Shown here in pieces: positions 1 through 9,033 of a DNA stretch of 64,000 nt. The position numbers and the translations under genes are program-made. Source of the DNA: Gammaproteobacteria bacterium (lineage in GTDB: Bacteria > Pseudomonadota > Gammaproteobacteria > Pseudomonadales > Azotimanducaceae); NCBI GenBank assembly GCA_009840545.1, contig VXNM01000008.1, positions 254,339 through 318,338 on the forward strand. The letters run 5' to 3'. Below the pieces are notes generated by a model. The model did not search any database. It saw only the letters and a list, made by a program, of their open reading frames with translations, and was not told where the DNA came from. Every line of letters starts with the position of its first letter. Position 1 is the first letter of the stretch.

Positions 1-721
1 GAGATAACAATAGATCGTAATTTGTGACAATGATGTCGGCATCGGCAAACTGCTCCCTCGCCTTGTAGTACGGGCACCGGCTGTACCATTTGCACGCTGT
101 GTTTGTACAACCTCTGGAATCCGTTGTAACAGTAGACCAGAGACGCTGGGGCAAAAACACGGGCGAATGGTCTAAGTCTCCATTCCAGCCTCCACTTACG
201 AAGGAATCGAACAGCTCAACAAAACGAGTGCTTTCATCCGACCGTTGTTCGCCAGCACTGGCTAGGTCTGTTAGTGCTTGTGCATCAACGGAATTGGCAG
301 CGGAGCTTAGCCGTCGAGGACACACGTATCGTTGTCGACCCTTTGCCAATACATAGGAAAAGGAAACATCTGACATGACTCGCAACTCAGGTAGGTCTTT
401 GCTGGTGACCTGATCCTGTAGCGCTACCGTTGCGGTGACCAACACAATGCGTTTATTGCGTTGGAGACCTATAGGAATGGCGGCAGTCGAGTATGCAATC
501 GTCTTACCCGTGCCTGGTCCAGCCTCGACTACCGCAATGCGAGGTGCTTTTGCATGCAATGCTTCGTCGATGAATTGGATCATCTCGAGTTGCCCGTCTC
601 GAGCACGAAAGTCCTTTCCGCTCAACCAAGCGTCGTACATGTGATTGGAGCTGGCATTTACTTTCACTAGAGACGTCGAGGCAAGAAAACTGCGTATTCT
701 GTTCGTTGCTGATTCGCTCAT
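1..721 (-). CDS. dinG: ATP-dependent DNA helicase DinG, N-terminal part (cut by window edge)
   Basis: The reverse strand from an ATG at 721 reads about 240 codons without a stop to the window edge. It shows a Walker A motif (GPGTGKT) preceded by a Q-motif-like stretch (ARDGQLEMI), then an ATATVALQDQ segment typical of XPD/DinG superfamily 2 helicases. Four cysteines follow (YVCPRR, GCTNTAC, SRCPYYK), matching the 4Fe-4S domain of DinG, and then ADIIVTNYDLL, the usual helicase Ia/Ib region. The family unwinds damage-related structures such as D-loops, R-loops and DNA-RNA hybrids with 5'-3' polarity. The C-terminal two thirds lie outside the window. It is divergent from the peptidase gene to its right. 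Confidence 0.9.
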   Translation of the reverse strand, partial: MSESATNRIRSFLASTSLVKVNASSNHMYDAWLSGKDFRARDGQLEMIQFIDEALHAKAPRIAVVEAGPGTGKTIAYSTAAIPIGLQRNKRIVLVTATVALQDQVTSKDLPELRVMSDVSFSYVLAKGRQRYVCPRRLSSAANSVDAQALTDLASAGEQRSDESTRFVELFDSFVSGGWNGDLDHSPVFLPQRLWSTVTTDSRGCTNTACKWYSRCPYYKAREQFADADIIVTNYDLLLS

Positions 722-915
722 ATTAGCCTCTGATTCACAAGCAGAAGCACACGAGAATACCCCGATCATTTAGCCGCGTACGATCGAGACGGTGCTTGGC
801 TCTAAGCGTGCAACCTGTGGACGCGTTAGCCTTTCCTTCCAACTTCACAGCGAGCGCAATCTTGGGGTCATCCATAATGTCTGCCCCAACCAATGCCCCA
901 TGTAACGTGCAACGC

Positions 916-2817
916 ATGAAATACGGCCTTTATGCCATGACCACACTCCTAGCACTTTCAGCTGCAGCACAAGTTCCCGCAAACGTAGAGACTCGTGGAG
1001 TGCCAGAAGTCCCACAGGAAGTCGTAGAGAGTTTGTTCCGTTATCAGAACGCAAGATCTGCCGGGTTGGTAAATTGGTTCCGTGACGGCATATTGATTTC
1101 CACTCGATTCGGCGACACTTCACAACTGCACTATGTAGAACAGCCCCTCGGTGCAAGACGTCAACTAACTTTCAAGAAAGAACCTGTTGGTGGCGCAATC
1201 GTCTCTCCAACGGGTGAAGACGAGGGATTCATTTTCACTATGGACACCGGAGGATCTGAGTTTTATCAGATCTTCCACTACGACTTCGATACAGGAGACA
1301 TCACTCTGTTGAGCGATGGAAAGTCCCGGTATACGGGAATTCAGTTCACTCATGACGGTAGCGGAATTGGTTACACAACTACTGAGCGAAACGGGACAGA
1401 CTGGGATCTCCACATTCGCCAATTTGATGGATCAAAGCGGATTCTTCAGGAGGATCAAGGTATAGGTTGGAGCATCGATGACTTCAGTCCGACGGGCGAC
1501 CGAGCACTCATTTCCCAATGTATTTCCAATACGGAGACTAAGCTCTACGAAATCGACTTGAAGTCGCTCAAACGAAAAAGATTGCTGGAAGACAAGGGCC
1601 AAATCTCTATTGGCACGACCAAGTACGACGCTGCGGGATCAAACATCTACTTTACGTCGGACATGGATTCCGACTATCGTGCAATTTGGACGTTAAACCT
1701 CGAAAGCGGTGCTACGGAGAACATCGTCTCGAACCTCAACTGGGATGTCTCATTCTTCCGATTTTCTCAATCTAGAAACAAAATGGCCTACGTTGTTAAT
1801 GAGGCTGGTTATAGCAGTCTATTCCTGCTTGACTTGGATTCGCAACAGTCGAAAGAAATCACCCCGTCGGAACTCGGCCACGTCTACGGTATTCGATTCT
1901 CTAAAGATGAACAGCAACTAGGATTCTCGTACCAAACTCCCGTGTCGAATACGGATGTCTACGCGTTGAATCTAGAAGACAACACGCTAACGAGATGGAC
2001 TCAGTCCGAGCTTGGAGAGTTGCGCACAGAGCAGTTCGTCCGACCGGAACTCGTAAAGTACACGTCCTTCGATGAGCTCAAAATACCCGCTTTCGTTTTT
2101 GAACCAAGAGGAGACGGTCCGCATCCTGTCCTAGTCTACATTCACGGTGGTCCCGCGTCCCAATACAGACCGGGCTTTTCGCCGACTTTTCAGTATTACG
2201 TGAACGAGCTGGGACTCGCCGTGATCGCCCCCAATGTGAGGGGTTCTAGGGGGTATGGCAAACACTACATGACCCTCGACGATTGGAGGCTGCGCGAAGA
2301 TTCCGTGAGAGACATTGGTGCCCTACTGGATTGGATCGAGACTCAACCACAGCTTGATAGTTCGCGAGTCGCCGTTATCGGCGGATCGTACGGCGGATAC
2401 ATGGTCTTGGCATCACTCGTGCACTACAACGATCGGCTCAAGGTGGGTATAGAAACCGTCGGAATTAGCAATTTTGTGAGCTTTTTGGAGAGGACGCAAG
2501 GCTACCGCCGGGATTTGCGCAGGGCTGAATATGGCGACGAGCGCGATCCTGGCATGCGCGCTTTCTTGGAGTCGATCGCGCCTCTCAACCATGTCGACAA
2601 AATCAAAGCGCCTTTGCTTATCGGTCAGGGATTGAACGATCCACGAGTTCCAGCGTATGAAAGCGAACAGATTGCAGCGGCGGTATCGAAAACTGGAGTC
2701 CCGACTTGGTATGTGCTTGCAAAAGATGAAGGACATGGATTCCGTAAGAAGGACAATCGCGACTATTGGTCTCAGACTGTTGTCTACTTTTTGCAGAAGC
2801 ACTTGCTCTCCGACTAG
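916..2817 (+). CDS. S9 family prolyl oligopeptidase-type peptidase, secreted
   Basis: Serine peptidase of the S9 (prolyl oligopeptidase/acylaminoacyl peptidase) family, likely cleaving short peptides in the periplasm. An N-terminal beta-propeller of WD40/TolB-like repeats occupies roughly the first 370 residues. An alpha/beta hydrolase domain follows, with HGGP (oxyanion region), the nucleophile elbow GGSYGGYM, an Asp in GLNDPRVP and a His in DEGHGF. The chosen ATG at 916 starts a hydrophobic signal-like peptide ending near AAAQ. The frame is open from 796, but the extra 40 residues would bury the signal peptide. No strong ribosome binding site is visible at either start. All triad residues are present, so the enzyme is probably active. 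Confidence 0.88.
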   Translation: MKYGLYAMTTLLALSAAAQVPANVETRGVPEVPQEVVESLFRYQNARSAGLVNWFRDGILISTRFGDTSQLHYVEQPLGARRQLTFKKEPVGGAIVSPTGEDEGFIFTMDTGGSEFYQIFHYDFDTGDITLLSDGKSRYTGIQFTHDGSGIGYTTTERNGTDWDLHIRQFDGSKRILQEDQGIGWSIDDFSPTGDRALISQCISNTETKLYEIDLKSLKRKRLLEDKGQISIGTTKYDAAGSNIYFTSDMDSDYRAIWTLNLESGATENIVSNLNWDVSFFRFSQSRNKMAYVVNEAGYSSLFLLDLDSQQSKEITPSELGHVYGIRFSKDEQQLGFSYQTPVSNTDVYALNLEDNTLTRWTQSELGELRTEQFVRPELVKYTSFDELKIPAFVFEPRGDGPHPVLVYIHGGPASQYRPGFSPTFQYYVNELGLAVIAPNVRGSRGYGKHYMTLDDWRLREDSVRDIGALLDWIETQPQLDSSRVAVIGGSYGGYMVLASLVHYNDRLKVGIETVGISNFVSFLERTQGYRRDLRRAEYGDERDPGMRAFLESIAPLNHVDKIKAPLLIGQGLNDPRVPAYESEQIAAAVSKTGVPTWYVLAKDEGHGFRKKDNRDYWSQTVVYFLQKHLLSD

Positions 2818-2942
2818 GATTCATAAGCGGCAGGTTTAGCCAAGCGAGTCTAGTCTGTATTTGAAGACTTCTGTACCAAACAATTAGTACACGTCATATG
2901 TTGTATCGATTACTCTTACCAAGTTCCGAGGAGGTTAGCTAA

Positions 2943-4055
2943 ATGCGTTCTCTTATCTTTGTTGCGCTTTTCACAATTTCTACTAGTGCGTGCATCGCAC
3001 AAGATCCAACAACAATCACGGACGACAAAGGCAACACATTTGAGCTAACGACATACACAGGTGAGGTACCGTCTGCGAGACAAATGGCTCAAACCGAGTC
3101 TGGTTTGCTGTTTGTTGGAAGCAGACAAGGGAGGGGAAATTTATATGCGGTTGTGCCCCCGAAACTCGAAGGCGAAAGCCCCGAAGTAGTCACTTTCGAA
3201 ACGGGATTGCCCATGCCTTCTGGTCTTGCTCTAAAGAACGGAGCGTTGATCGTGGCTGCACACTATCAGATTCTGCGCTATCCAAATATCGAGGACACAT
3301 TTCGCGATAATCCCGAACCAGAAGTCATTGCCGATGATCTGCCCAAAGCACTAGGGCACGGATGGAAGTACCTTTCAGTTGGACCAGATGGCTTTTTGTA
3401 CTTTAACGTAGGTGCACCCTGCAACATCTGTCTCTCGGACGATGAGCGATTCGCGAGTATCTTGCGAATGGACCCTGAAAGTGGAGAGAGTGAAGTCTAC
3501 GCGCACGGCATTCGCAACTCTGTTGGCATAGAGTGGCATCCTGAAAGCAAACTTATGTGGTTTACCGACAATGGTCGGGACAGGTGGGGAGATGACCGAC
3601 CTCCCGAGGAAGTAAACGTAGTCACTGAGCCGGGAGCGCACTTCGGCTACCCATTCTTGCACGGCGACAACATGCCCGATCCCCAATTCGGAGACCAACG
3701 AAGAAAAGATGTCGAATATGTCAAACCGGTTGTGAACATCCAAGCACATAGTGCCGCTCTGGGACTGAAGTTCTACACAGGCGACTCCTTTCCGGAAATC
3801 TACGACAACGCACTATTCATAGCGGAACATGGATCGTGGAACCGGTCATCAAAGGTAGGCTATCGAGTTTCGGTGATCCGATTCGACACCGGCAAGCCGG
3901 TCTACTATCCCTTTATTGACATCTGGCTGAAAGGCGAACGGGCCAGCGCTCGACCCAGCGACGTCTTGGTTGCAAACGACGGAAGCCTGCTCATAGCGGA
4001 CGACTTTCGTGGAGCAATCTACCGCGTCGCCTATAAGTCGGACACCCCCGGCTAG
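2943..4055 (+). CDS. PQQ-type sugar (aldose/sorbosone) dehydrogenase family protein, exported
   Basis: A 370-residue beta-propeller of the soluble glucose/sorbosone dehydrogenase family, which oxidises sugars in the periplasm with pyrroloquinoline quinone. Recognisable blocks are the PSGLALKNG loop, GHGWKYLSVGPDGFLYF with a following CNIC pair, HGIRNSVGIEWHP, WFTDNGRDRWGDD and the C-terminal IAEHGSWNRS. An N-terminal signal peptide ends near ACIAQ. A strong ribosome binding site (GAGGAGG) lies 8-14 bases before the ATG, which fixes the start. It lies 125 bases after the peptidase gene on the same strand. Its stop overlaps the stop of the convergent transglycosylase gene by four bases. Substrate is unknown. 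Confidence 0.86.
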   Translation: MRSLIFVALFTISTSACIAQDPTTITDDKGNTFELTTYTGEVPSARQMAQTESGLLFVGSRQGRGNLYAVVPPKLEGESPEVVTFETGLPMPSGLALKNGALIVAAHYQILRYPNIEDTFRDNPEPEVIADDLPKALGHGWKYLSVGPDGFLYFNVGAPCNICLSDDERFASILRMDPESGESEVYAHGIRNSVGIEWHPESKLMWFTDNGRDRWGDDRPPEEVNVVTEPGAHFGYPFLHGDNMPDPQFGDQRRKDVEYVKPVVNIQAHSAALGLKFYTGDSFPEIYDNALFIAEHGSWNRSSKVGYRVSVIRFDTGKPVYYPFIDIWLKGERASARPSDVLVANDGSLLIADDFRGAIYRVAYKSDTPG

Positions 4056-4732
4056 TAGTAGTTGCGACCAGGACCTTTCTTGCATTCACGCAATTGGTTT
4101 TCGTAGTTGGAAGCGATCTGTTCCACTTCGTTTGCGACATATTCGAGACGAGGATATTCTCGCCAAGATCCTGACTTGTAGGCAGATACTCCTGCATAGT
4201 ACGTAATGTACAAATTCTTGGCATCCCACCTCTTCAAATTGGTTTGGTGGGCGGCACTATCCAGATACCAACCCACGAAGTTCACCGAATCGCGGAAGTT
4301 AGTTCGGCTGGCATTGCGGTTGCCGGTCTGTTTCACATAATCAGACCAAGTCTCGTCAAGAGCTTGAGAGTAACCGTAAGCCGTCGACGGACGCTTCCAC
4401 GGAATCACCCACAAAATCTTAGATCGCGCAGGTCTGGCATTGTGGACAAAGCTCGATTCACGATAAATGACTGCCATCATTACGGGTAAAGGTACTTGCC
4501 ACTTTTTCTCTGCACTTAAAGCGTGTCGATACCACGACCGCTTTTCGTCAAATATCTTGCAGAGATCGGCAGTATTGTCTGGAGGCTTGAGAGACATACA
4601 ACTTGCCAGCAGCACGATAAAAGCAAGCAGACACGTCGCTGGTATTGCCATCAACCAGTGCTCAGCTCTAAGTCGTGCTAGTCCCTTAAACACGAAGCAA
4701 CTCCGTTCAACATCCCTATTGAAGGGTCTCAT
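4052..4732 (-). CDS. Lytic transglycosylase-like (SLT fold) lipoprotein
   Basis: A 226-residue protein with an Arg-rich N-terminus, a hydrophobic segment and a lipobox (LLASC), so probably a lipoprotein. The rest resembles the SLT lysozyme-like fold. VPLPVMMAVIYRESSF carries the expected catalytic Glu in the RES motif, AYGYSQALDETW matches the second SLT block, and ITYYAGVSAYKSGSW resembles the AYNAG motif. Such enzymes cleave peptidoglycan between MurNAc and GlcNAc. The longer start at 4732 is preferred because the internal Met just before the hydrophobic core would leave a signal peptide with no positive charge. It converges with the sugar dehydrogenase and diverges from bcp. Confidence 0.83.
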   Translation of the reverse strand: MRPFNRDVERSCFVFKGLARLRAEHWLMAIPATCLLAFIVLLASCMSLKPPDNTADLCKIFDEKRSWYRHALSAEKKWQVPLPVMMAVIYRESSFVHNARPARSKILWVIPWKRPSTAYGYSQALDETWSDYVKQTGNRNASRTNFRDSVNFVGWYLDSAAHQTNLKRWDAKNLYITYYAGVSAYKSGSWREYPRLEYVANEVEQIASNYENQLRECKKGPGRNYY

Positions 4733-4931
4733 TATCCGGCATCTTTACGATTCCGACAATGCTGCTCACAGCCAAATTCGTTATATTCACTTTCGCGCGC
4801 GCAGAAAGTTTGATGTCCATTCCTAATGAGAGTGCAATCGGAGGAATCCGCTCAGAAGTTGCGATCAACTCCCTCCGGCTGATCGAACCTGCTTGTATAC
4901 TTCTGAGTCTTCTCAAGCTAGAGATTGCGCC

Positions 4932-5408
4932 ATGGCAATAACGGAAGGCAACGCCGCTCCGGCGTTTACGCTAAACGACACAGACGGGAACAGCGTTTCA
5001 CTGGAAGACTTCAAGGGACACAACGTCGTTGTGTATTTCTATCCTCGCGACGACACACCTGGATGTACGAAGGAAGCTTGTGGATTCCGCGATCTCTGGG
5101 ACGATATCAAATCCACGAGAACGGTCGTGCTAGGAGTTTCTCCGGACAATGAGAAGGCTCATCGCAAGTTCGTAGACAAATACCAGCTTCCATTTACGTT
5201 GCTCTGCGATCCGACACACTCCATGATGGAAGACTACGAAGCGTACGGCGAAAAGACTATGTACGGTCGCAAGATGATGGGTGTAATACGGTCAACAGTC
5301 ATAGTTGATGCGGACGGAAATGTTGCGAAGCATTGGCGCAAAGTTCCCAAAGCAGCCGATCACCCTGAGAAAGTACTGGATTTCCTACGCAGTTCCATGA
5401 GCGGCTAA
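4932..5408 (+). CDS. bcp: Thioredoxin-dependent peroxiredoxin, Bcp/PrxQ type
   Basis: A 158-residue atypical 2-Cys peroxiredoxin that reduces H2O2 and organic hydroperoxides in the cytoplasm. The active site DTPGCTKEACGFRD has the peroxidatic Cys45 and a resolving Cys50 five residues later, which defines the PrxQ subgroup. The start is taken at 4932 (MAITEGNAAP), which matches the family N-terminus. The open frame begins 13 codons earlier. A weak purine stretch precedes the ATG. The gene ends 13 bases from the stop of the convergent FAH gene, within a shared inverted repeat. Confidence 0.93.
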   Translation: MAITEGNAAPAFTLNDTDGNSVSLEDFKGHNVVVYFYPRDDTPGCTKEACGFRDLWDDIKSTRTVVLGVSPDNEKAHRKFVDKYQLPFTLLCDPTHSMMEDYEAYGEKTMYGRKMMGVIRSTVIVDADGNVAKHWRKVPKAADHPEKVLDFLRSSMSG

Positions 5409-5428
5409 CAGGTAGATCGGGTTAGCCG
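5402..5428. terminator. Inverted repeat between convergent stop codons, possible bidirectional terminator
   Basis: Perfect 8-base arms CGGCTAAC and GTTAGCCG are separated by 11 bases. Each arm contains the TAA stop of one of the two converging genes. There is no T-run on either side, so intrinsic termination is uncertain; the symmetry may partly reflect both proteins ending in Gly-stop. Confidence 0.3.
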
Positions 5429-6267
5429 ACAACAACCTGATGCTCCAACGTTCCGATTGGATCGACTGAGACTGAAATAACATCCCCCTCGTCCATGAAA
5501 ACGGGAGGGTTTCGTGCAGCTCCTACGCCTCCGGGTGTACCAGTGACAATTACATCTCCTGGCGTGAGTTCGACAAAAGTTGAACAGTAGGCTACGAGGT
5601 CGCCAAACCCGAACACCAAATCCGAGGAAATGGCATGCTGCATGAGTTCCCCATTTAGGTGCGTTCTCAATTCCATGCTCTGCAAGTCTCCTATTTCGTC
5701 AGGCGTCATGATCCAAGGACCGAAACCGCCCGTGTTCATGAAATTCTTCCCAGGAGTGAACTGACTTGTATGTCTTTGATATTCACGCACACTTCCGTCG
5801 TTGTAGCAGCTGAAACCGAAGATGTGGTCGAGAAAGTTGTCCTTGCCAATGCGTCTACCACGCTTCCCTACTACTAGAGCGATTTCACCTTCGAAATCGA
5901 GTGTGTTCGATTCACGTGGTCGGAACATTTCTCCTTTGTGCCCCACTTGGACCTCAGCAAATCGAACAAAGATTGTCGGATTGTCTTCTCCGCCACGACC
6001 GGTTTCCGCTTGGTGCGCTTTGTAGTTCAGACCGACGCACAGAATCTTGCTTGGGTTAGTTACTGGCGGCAAGTACTCGATCGACGAGAGATCATGGCGA
6101 GGTGTTGCGGAGTCAACACCTTCTACGAGATCTTCCAAAGCATCGTGTGCCAATGCCGAACCGAGGGTCGTAAACACGCTCTTATTCCCAACGTCAACCA
6201 CCTTGTTGTTGTCATCAACATAGCCATATGAAGAATCTCCGTTGTAGCGGAAGGACATCCATCGCAT
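5422..6267 (-). CDS. Fumarylacetoacetate hydrolase (FAH) family protein
   Basis: A 281-residue member of the FAH superfamily, whose members hydrolyse or decarboxylate acylpyruvates and related diketo acids with Mg2+. Visible motifs are ILCVGLNYKAHQAE, the metal-binding FEGEIALVVGK with its E-x-E pair, GFSCYNDGSVR and the conserved C-terminal TGTPGGVGAARNPP. A ribosome binding site (AGGAGAA) lies just before the ATG at 6267. The gene follows the alcohol dehydrogenase on the same strand with about 70 bases between them. A role in aromatic or keto-acid catabolism is likely but the substrate cannot be told. Confidence 0.88.
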   Translation of the reverse strand: MRWMSFRYNGDSSYGYVDDNNKVVDVGNKSVFTTLGSALAHDALEDLVEGVDSATPRHDLSSIEYLPPVTNPSKILCVGLNYKAHQAETGRGGEDNPTIFVRFAEVQVGHKGEMFRPRESNTLDFEGEIALVVGKRGRRIGKDNFLDHIFGFSCYNDGSVREYQRHTSQFTPGKNFMNTGGFGPWIMTPDEIGDLQSMELRTHLNGELMQHAISSDLVFGFGDLVAYCSTFVELTPGDVIVTGTPGGVGAARNPPVFMDEGDVISVSVDPIGTLEHQVVVG

Positions 6268-6334
6268 ACCAATTTCTCCTTGATTCCTGGGGGATTCGAT
6301 TCAACCCGAATGAGACAAGTCTGTGTTGAATCGC

Positions 6335-7420
6335 TTAGTCAAAGACGACGACGCTTCGAGCTTCTTCACCGGTCTCTAGTGCCACTAACGCATCGCTGAC
6401 ATCTTCAATACCTATTCTTCTGCTGACCAAGTCGTCGAGATGCAAAGATCCCTGCATATAGAAGTCGACGAAACGAGGCATGTCCACTCGAAATCTGTTT
6501 GATCCCATCATGGATCCTTGAAGAGCTTTTTCTTGGAGGAAGTCAGGTCCGTGCAAGGAAACCATTTCTCCCGGCGGGATCATTCCGATCACCGTAGCGG
6601 TTCCACCTGCACGCAGCATACGAAACGCTTGTTCAGCAGCAACCTTTAATCCGATTGCCTCGAACGAGTAGTGGACCCCACCACCCGTTAAGTCTCTTAC
6701 CGCTTGTACTGGGTCAGAGTCCGAAGCGTTCACGAAGTCAGTTGCACCAAAGGTCTTAGCTAGCTCCAACTTAGCTGCAATTCGATCGATGGCAATAATT
6801 CTTCCAGCACCCGCAATTGCTGCCCCGTTTACACAAGACAGACCTACTCCACCACATCCAATGACGGCTACGGTCGAGCCAGGTTCAACTCCGGCAGTGT
6901 GAATCACCGCGCCAATTCCAGTTGTAACGCCACAACCGATTAACGCGGCTCGATCCAAAGGCATGTCTTCGCGAATCTTCGCAATCGAGTGTTCGTGTAC
7001 CAGCATGAGCTCCGAGAACGATCCAAGATCTGCAAATTGCGTCAAGTAATTCCCAGACTGCGACAGACGTGGTTCCTGATCGGGTCCTCTCCTTGTCTCC
7101 GGAGATTGACAGAGCGACATGTGTCCCGTCAGGCAGTATTCGCAATGACCGCAAAACACCGAGAGGCAAGTGATTACATGATCTCCCGGTTGAACATAGG
7201 TTACGTCGGAGCCAACTTGCTCGACAATCCCTGCCGACTCGTGGCCTAGCACCATAGGAGGCCGGCTTGGATACGTTCCGTTGTAGAAGTGCAAGTCTGA
7301 GTGACAAACCCCGGCAGCTTTGGTGCGCACAAGTACCTCACGTGGACCGGGTTTCGCAATGTCAATTTCTTCGATTTCCATGGGCGTATTTACTTGACGA
7401 AAAACGGCGGCTCTTGCCAT
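6335..7420 (-). CDS. Zinc-dependent alcohol dehydrogenase, MDR superfamily
   Basis: A 361-residue medium-chain dehydrogenase. The catalytic zinc site is seen in AGVCHSDLH and GHESAGIVEQVG. The structural zinc site has four cysteines in CLSVFCGHCEYCLTGHMSLC. The Rossmann motif is VIGCGGVGLSCVNGA, followed by an acidic residue in IAIDR that favours NAD. The structure resembles class III-type and NDMA-linked alcohol dehydrogenases. The start is placed at the ATG at 7420, preceded by AGAGGA; an upstream in-frame TTG at 7426 is less likely. It may act with the downstream FAH-family gene in a catabolic operon. Confidence 0.9.
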   Translation of the reverse strand: MARAAVFRQVNTPMEIEEIDIAKPGPREVLVRTKAAGVCHSDLHFYNGTYPSRPPMVLGHESAGIVEQVGSDVTYVQPGDHVITCLSVFCGHCEYCLTGHMSLCQSPETRRGPDQEPRLSQSGNYLTQFADLGSFSELMLVHEHSIAKIREDMPLDRAALIGCGVTTGIGAVIHTAGVEPGSTVAVIGCGGVGLSCVNGAAIAGAGRIIAIDRIAAKLELAKTFGATDFVNASDSDPVQAVRDLTGGGVHYSFEAIGLKVAAEQAFRMLRAGGTATVIGMIPPGEMVSLHGPDFLQEKALQGSMMGSNRFRVDMPRFVDFYMQGSLHLDDLVSRRIGIEDVSDALVALETGEEARSVVVFD

Positions 7421-7851
7421 GACCAAGTCCTCTGCTCAAATGACTGGAAACCCTGGCGACCCACTAAGAGGAATAGCGCTGGTTGTTCTCTGTATTAAAC
7501 ACATTTGTACCTTTTACAAGTTACAAACAAATGGGATTTCCTATCGGTGCTCAACCTGAACACCGTGACGAGTCACAGGCGCTATTTCTTGGACGTTGCT
7601 AATTCCGCAACATTGGCCAACCTCAAGTGATCGCTTGAGTGTTTCCCTAATCAGGGAAACACTGATCCGTCTCTCAAAGCCCGAGTACCAATTTAGACAA
7701 AAGTGACGTGCTCACGGAGCGGAGAAATCCTGTCTGTGCGAACCCCCCAACATGCATTTGCTTGGTTCGCGTGAGTGTGCTAACGATTCCCGACCTCGCA
7801 CTAGCACCAATATGTCTGCACAAGCCCTTGCCGGAGGATCTGGTTGCCTCG
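7421..7851. other. Intergenic region with two adjacent inverted repeats
   Basis: About 430 bases between two minus-strand genes. No reading frame here resembles a protein. Its only clear structure is the tandem pair of dyads at 7622-7663. Confidence 0.6.
7622..7663. repeat. Two adjacent inverted repeats, one an 11-bp perfect hairpin
   Basis: The second element has perfect 11-base arms AGTGTTTCCCT and AGGGAAACACT around an AATC loop (7638-7663). Immediately before it and sharing two bases is an 18-base near-palindrome with arms CTCAAG and CTTGAG (7622-7639). No T-run follows in either direction. It could end SDR transcription or serve as an operator for the downstream alcohol dehydrogenase. 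Confidence 0.55.
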
Positions 7852-8856
7852 TTATGCACCCACGTGATTCGCAGACGAACGTTGAACCAACTTTTCGCTG
7901 GCATCCCACAACCGTTTTCCGTTTGCCTCGTCTCTCGCGAATTCAGATACGGGCTTTCGTTGCATCATGTGCAGGTACATTCCTGACAAGAGACCAGCTT
8001 CTTCGCTACAGCTCAGATAGATGATTGGTGCAATAGCCTTTTCCGGTGCCGGAAAGCACATTCTCATCGCAGGTCCCACAATAGGTGTCAACCATCTAGG
8101 AGCATCTCTCGCAATGTTTGTAGCTACTCCACCAGGACACAAAGAGTGAACGGCTACGTTAACTTTGTCGACGTTCAACCTTCGAGAGAGTTCCGTCGCA
8201 TAAGTACAAAGCACAAGTTTGCTGACTCCGTAGTGCTTCAAACTCTCCTTCATGGTGAAGGGAACAAATAACCCCAAACGGTCGAAATCGATCGCGTGCG
8301 AGGAGCGATGCGCTTCCGACGACACAAAGACCAGCCTCGGAACTCCCTTGTTCGTGTCCAATACGTCGTCGTGCAACCATCTATCAACAATGACTCGACT
8401 GGATAGGAAATGCACGACAAACATGGCGTCATAGCCCTGCTGAGTTTGGACGGCGCTACGCGTCGCTAACCCAGCATTAAAGACTGCTATATCGACCTTT
8501 ACTTGCTTCTGGCGAAGTTCATCGCACAATCTATGGACAGAATCCAAATCGGCTAGATCAACATCGATGACCTCAATTTTCCTTGAACCAGTAAGCTTCT
8601 GGAAATCTTGCTGTAGACCCTCGTGACCGGGTCTACAAGCAAGAATCAAACTTCCGCCCCTCTTTGCAAGTTCAACAGCTGCCGCTTTGCCCAATCCACT
8701 GTTTGCACCGGTGATAAAGCAAGTCATGCCATCGATTCGAGCATCTGCCGGAACTGGATCCACCTCGTCGACTCGTTGAGCCAAACGATTTTTGAGCGCT
8801 ACGATGGTAGCGTTAGCAAAGGTCCCATCGCCCATCTGTTTCTTGTCGAATAGCAT
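7852..8856 (-). CDS. Short-chain dehydrogenase/reductase (retinol dehydrogenase-like)
   Basis: A 334-residue SDR. It has the cofactor motif TGANSGLG, an Arg after beta-2 (ACRPG) that suggests NADP(H), NAGLA, the catalytic Ser in VFVSSEAH and the YxxxK pair in HYGVSKLVL. Length and the C-terminal extension resemble eukaryote-like retinol dehydrogenase/WW-domain oxidoreductase-type SDRs, which reduce lipophilic ketones or aldehydes. The start at 8856 has only a weak ribosome binding site. It stands alone: 431 bases separate it from the alcohol dehydrogenase and about 180 bases from pdxA. Substrate unknown. Confidence 0.85.
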   Translation of the reverse strand: MLFDKKQMGDGTFANATIVALKNRLAQRVDEVDPVPADARIDGMTCFITGANSGLGKAAAVELAKRGGSLILACRPGHEGLQQDFQKLTGSRKIEVIDVDLADLDSVHRLCDELRQKQVKVDIAVFNAGLATRSAVQTQQGYDAMFVVHFLSSRVIVDRWLHDDVLDTNKGVPRLVFVSSEAHRSSHAIDFDRLGLFVPFTMKESLKHYGVSKLVLCTYATELSRRLNVDKVNVAVHSLCPGGVATNIARDAPRWLTPIVGPAMRMCFPAPEKAIAPIIYLSCSEEAGLLSGMYLHMMQRKPVSEFARDEANGKRLWDASEKLVQRSSANHVGA

Positions 8857-9033
8857 CAGCGCATCACAAAGTTAGTGTTCCAAAAATCAAGACAACTAAA
8901 TCTAGGGAATCGAACGTAGCTTTCGACACTAGCTTCCCAAGCTGTGGAAATCAGAAGAAGAGAGTTGAGGCATACAGCTTTGAACGAACACTGCGTGTTC
9001 CCAATGTGTAGTCAGACACTTAAACAAACGGTC

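Noticed and set aside
796..915. Forty extra N-terminal residues of the S9 peptidase
   Set aside because: They would place the signal peptide internally; the ATG at 916 fits export better.
4716..4916. 66-codon minus-strand frame between the transglycosylase and bcp genes
   Set aside because: It has no family resemblance or ribosome binding site and covers the divergent promoter region of both neighbours.
5402..5428. Strong intrinsic terminator between bcp and the FAH gene
   Set aside because: The hairpin lacks a T-run on both sides, so it is kept only as a low-confidence element.
7674..8024. Several overlapping 65-92-codon frames around the end of the SDR gene
   Set aside because: They overlap one another and the real gene, with no conserved motifs.
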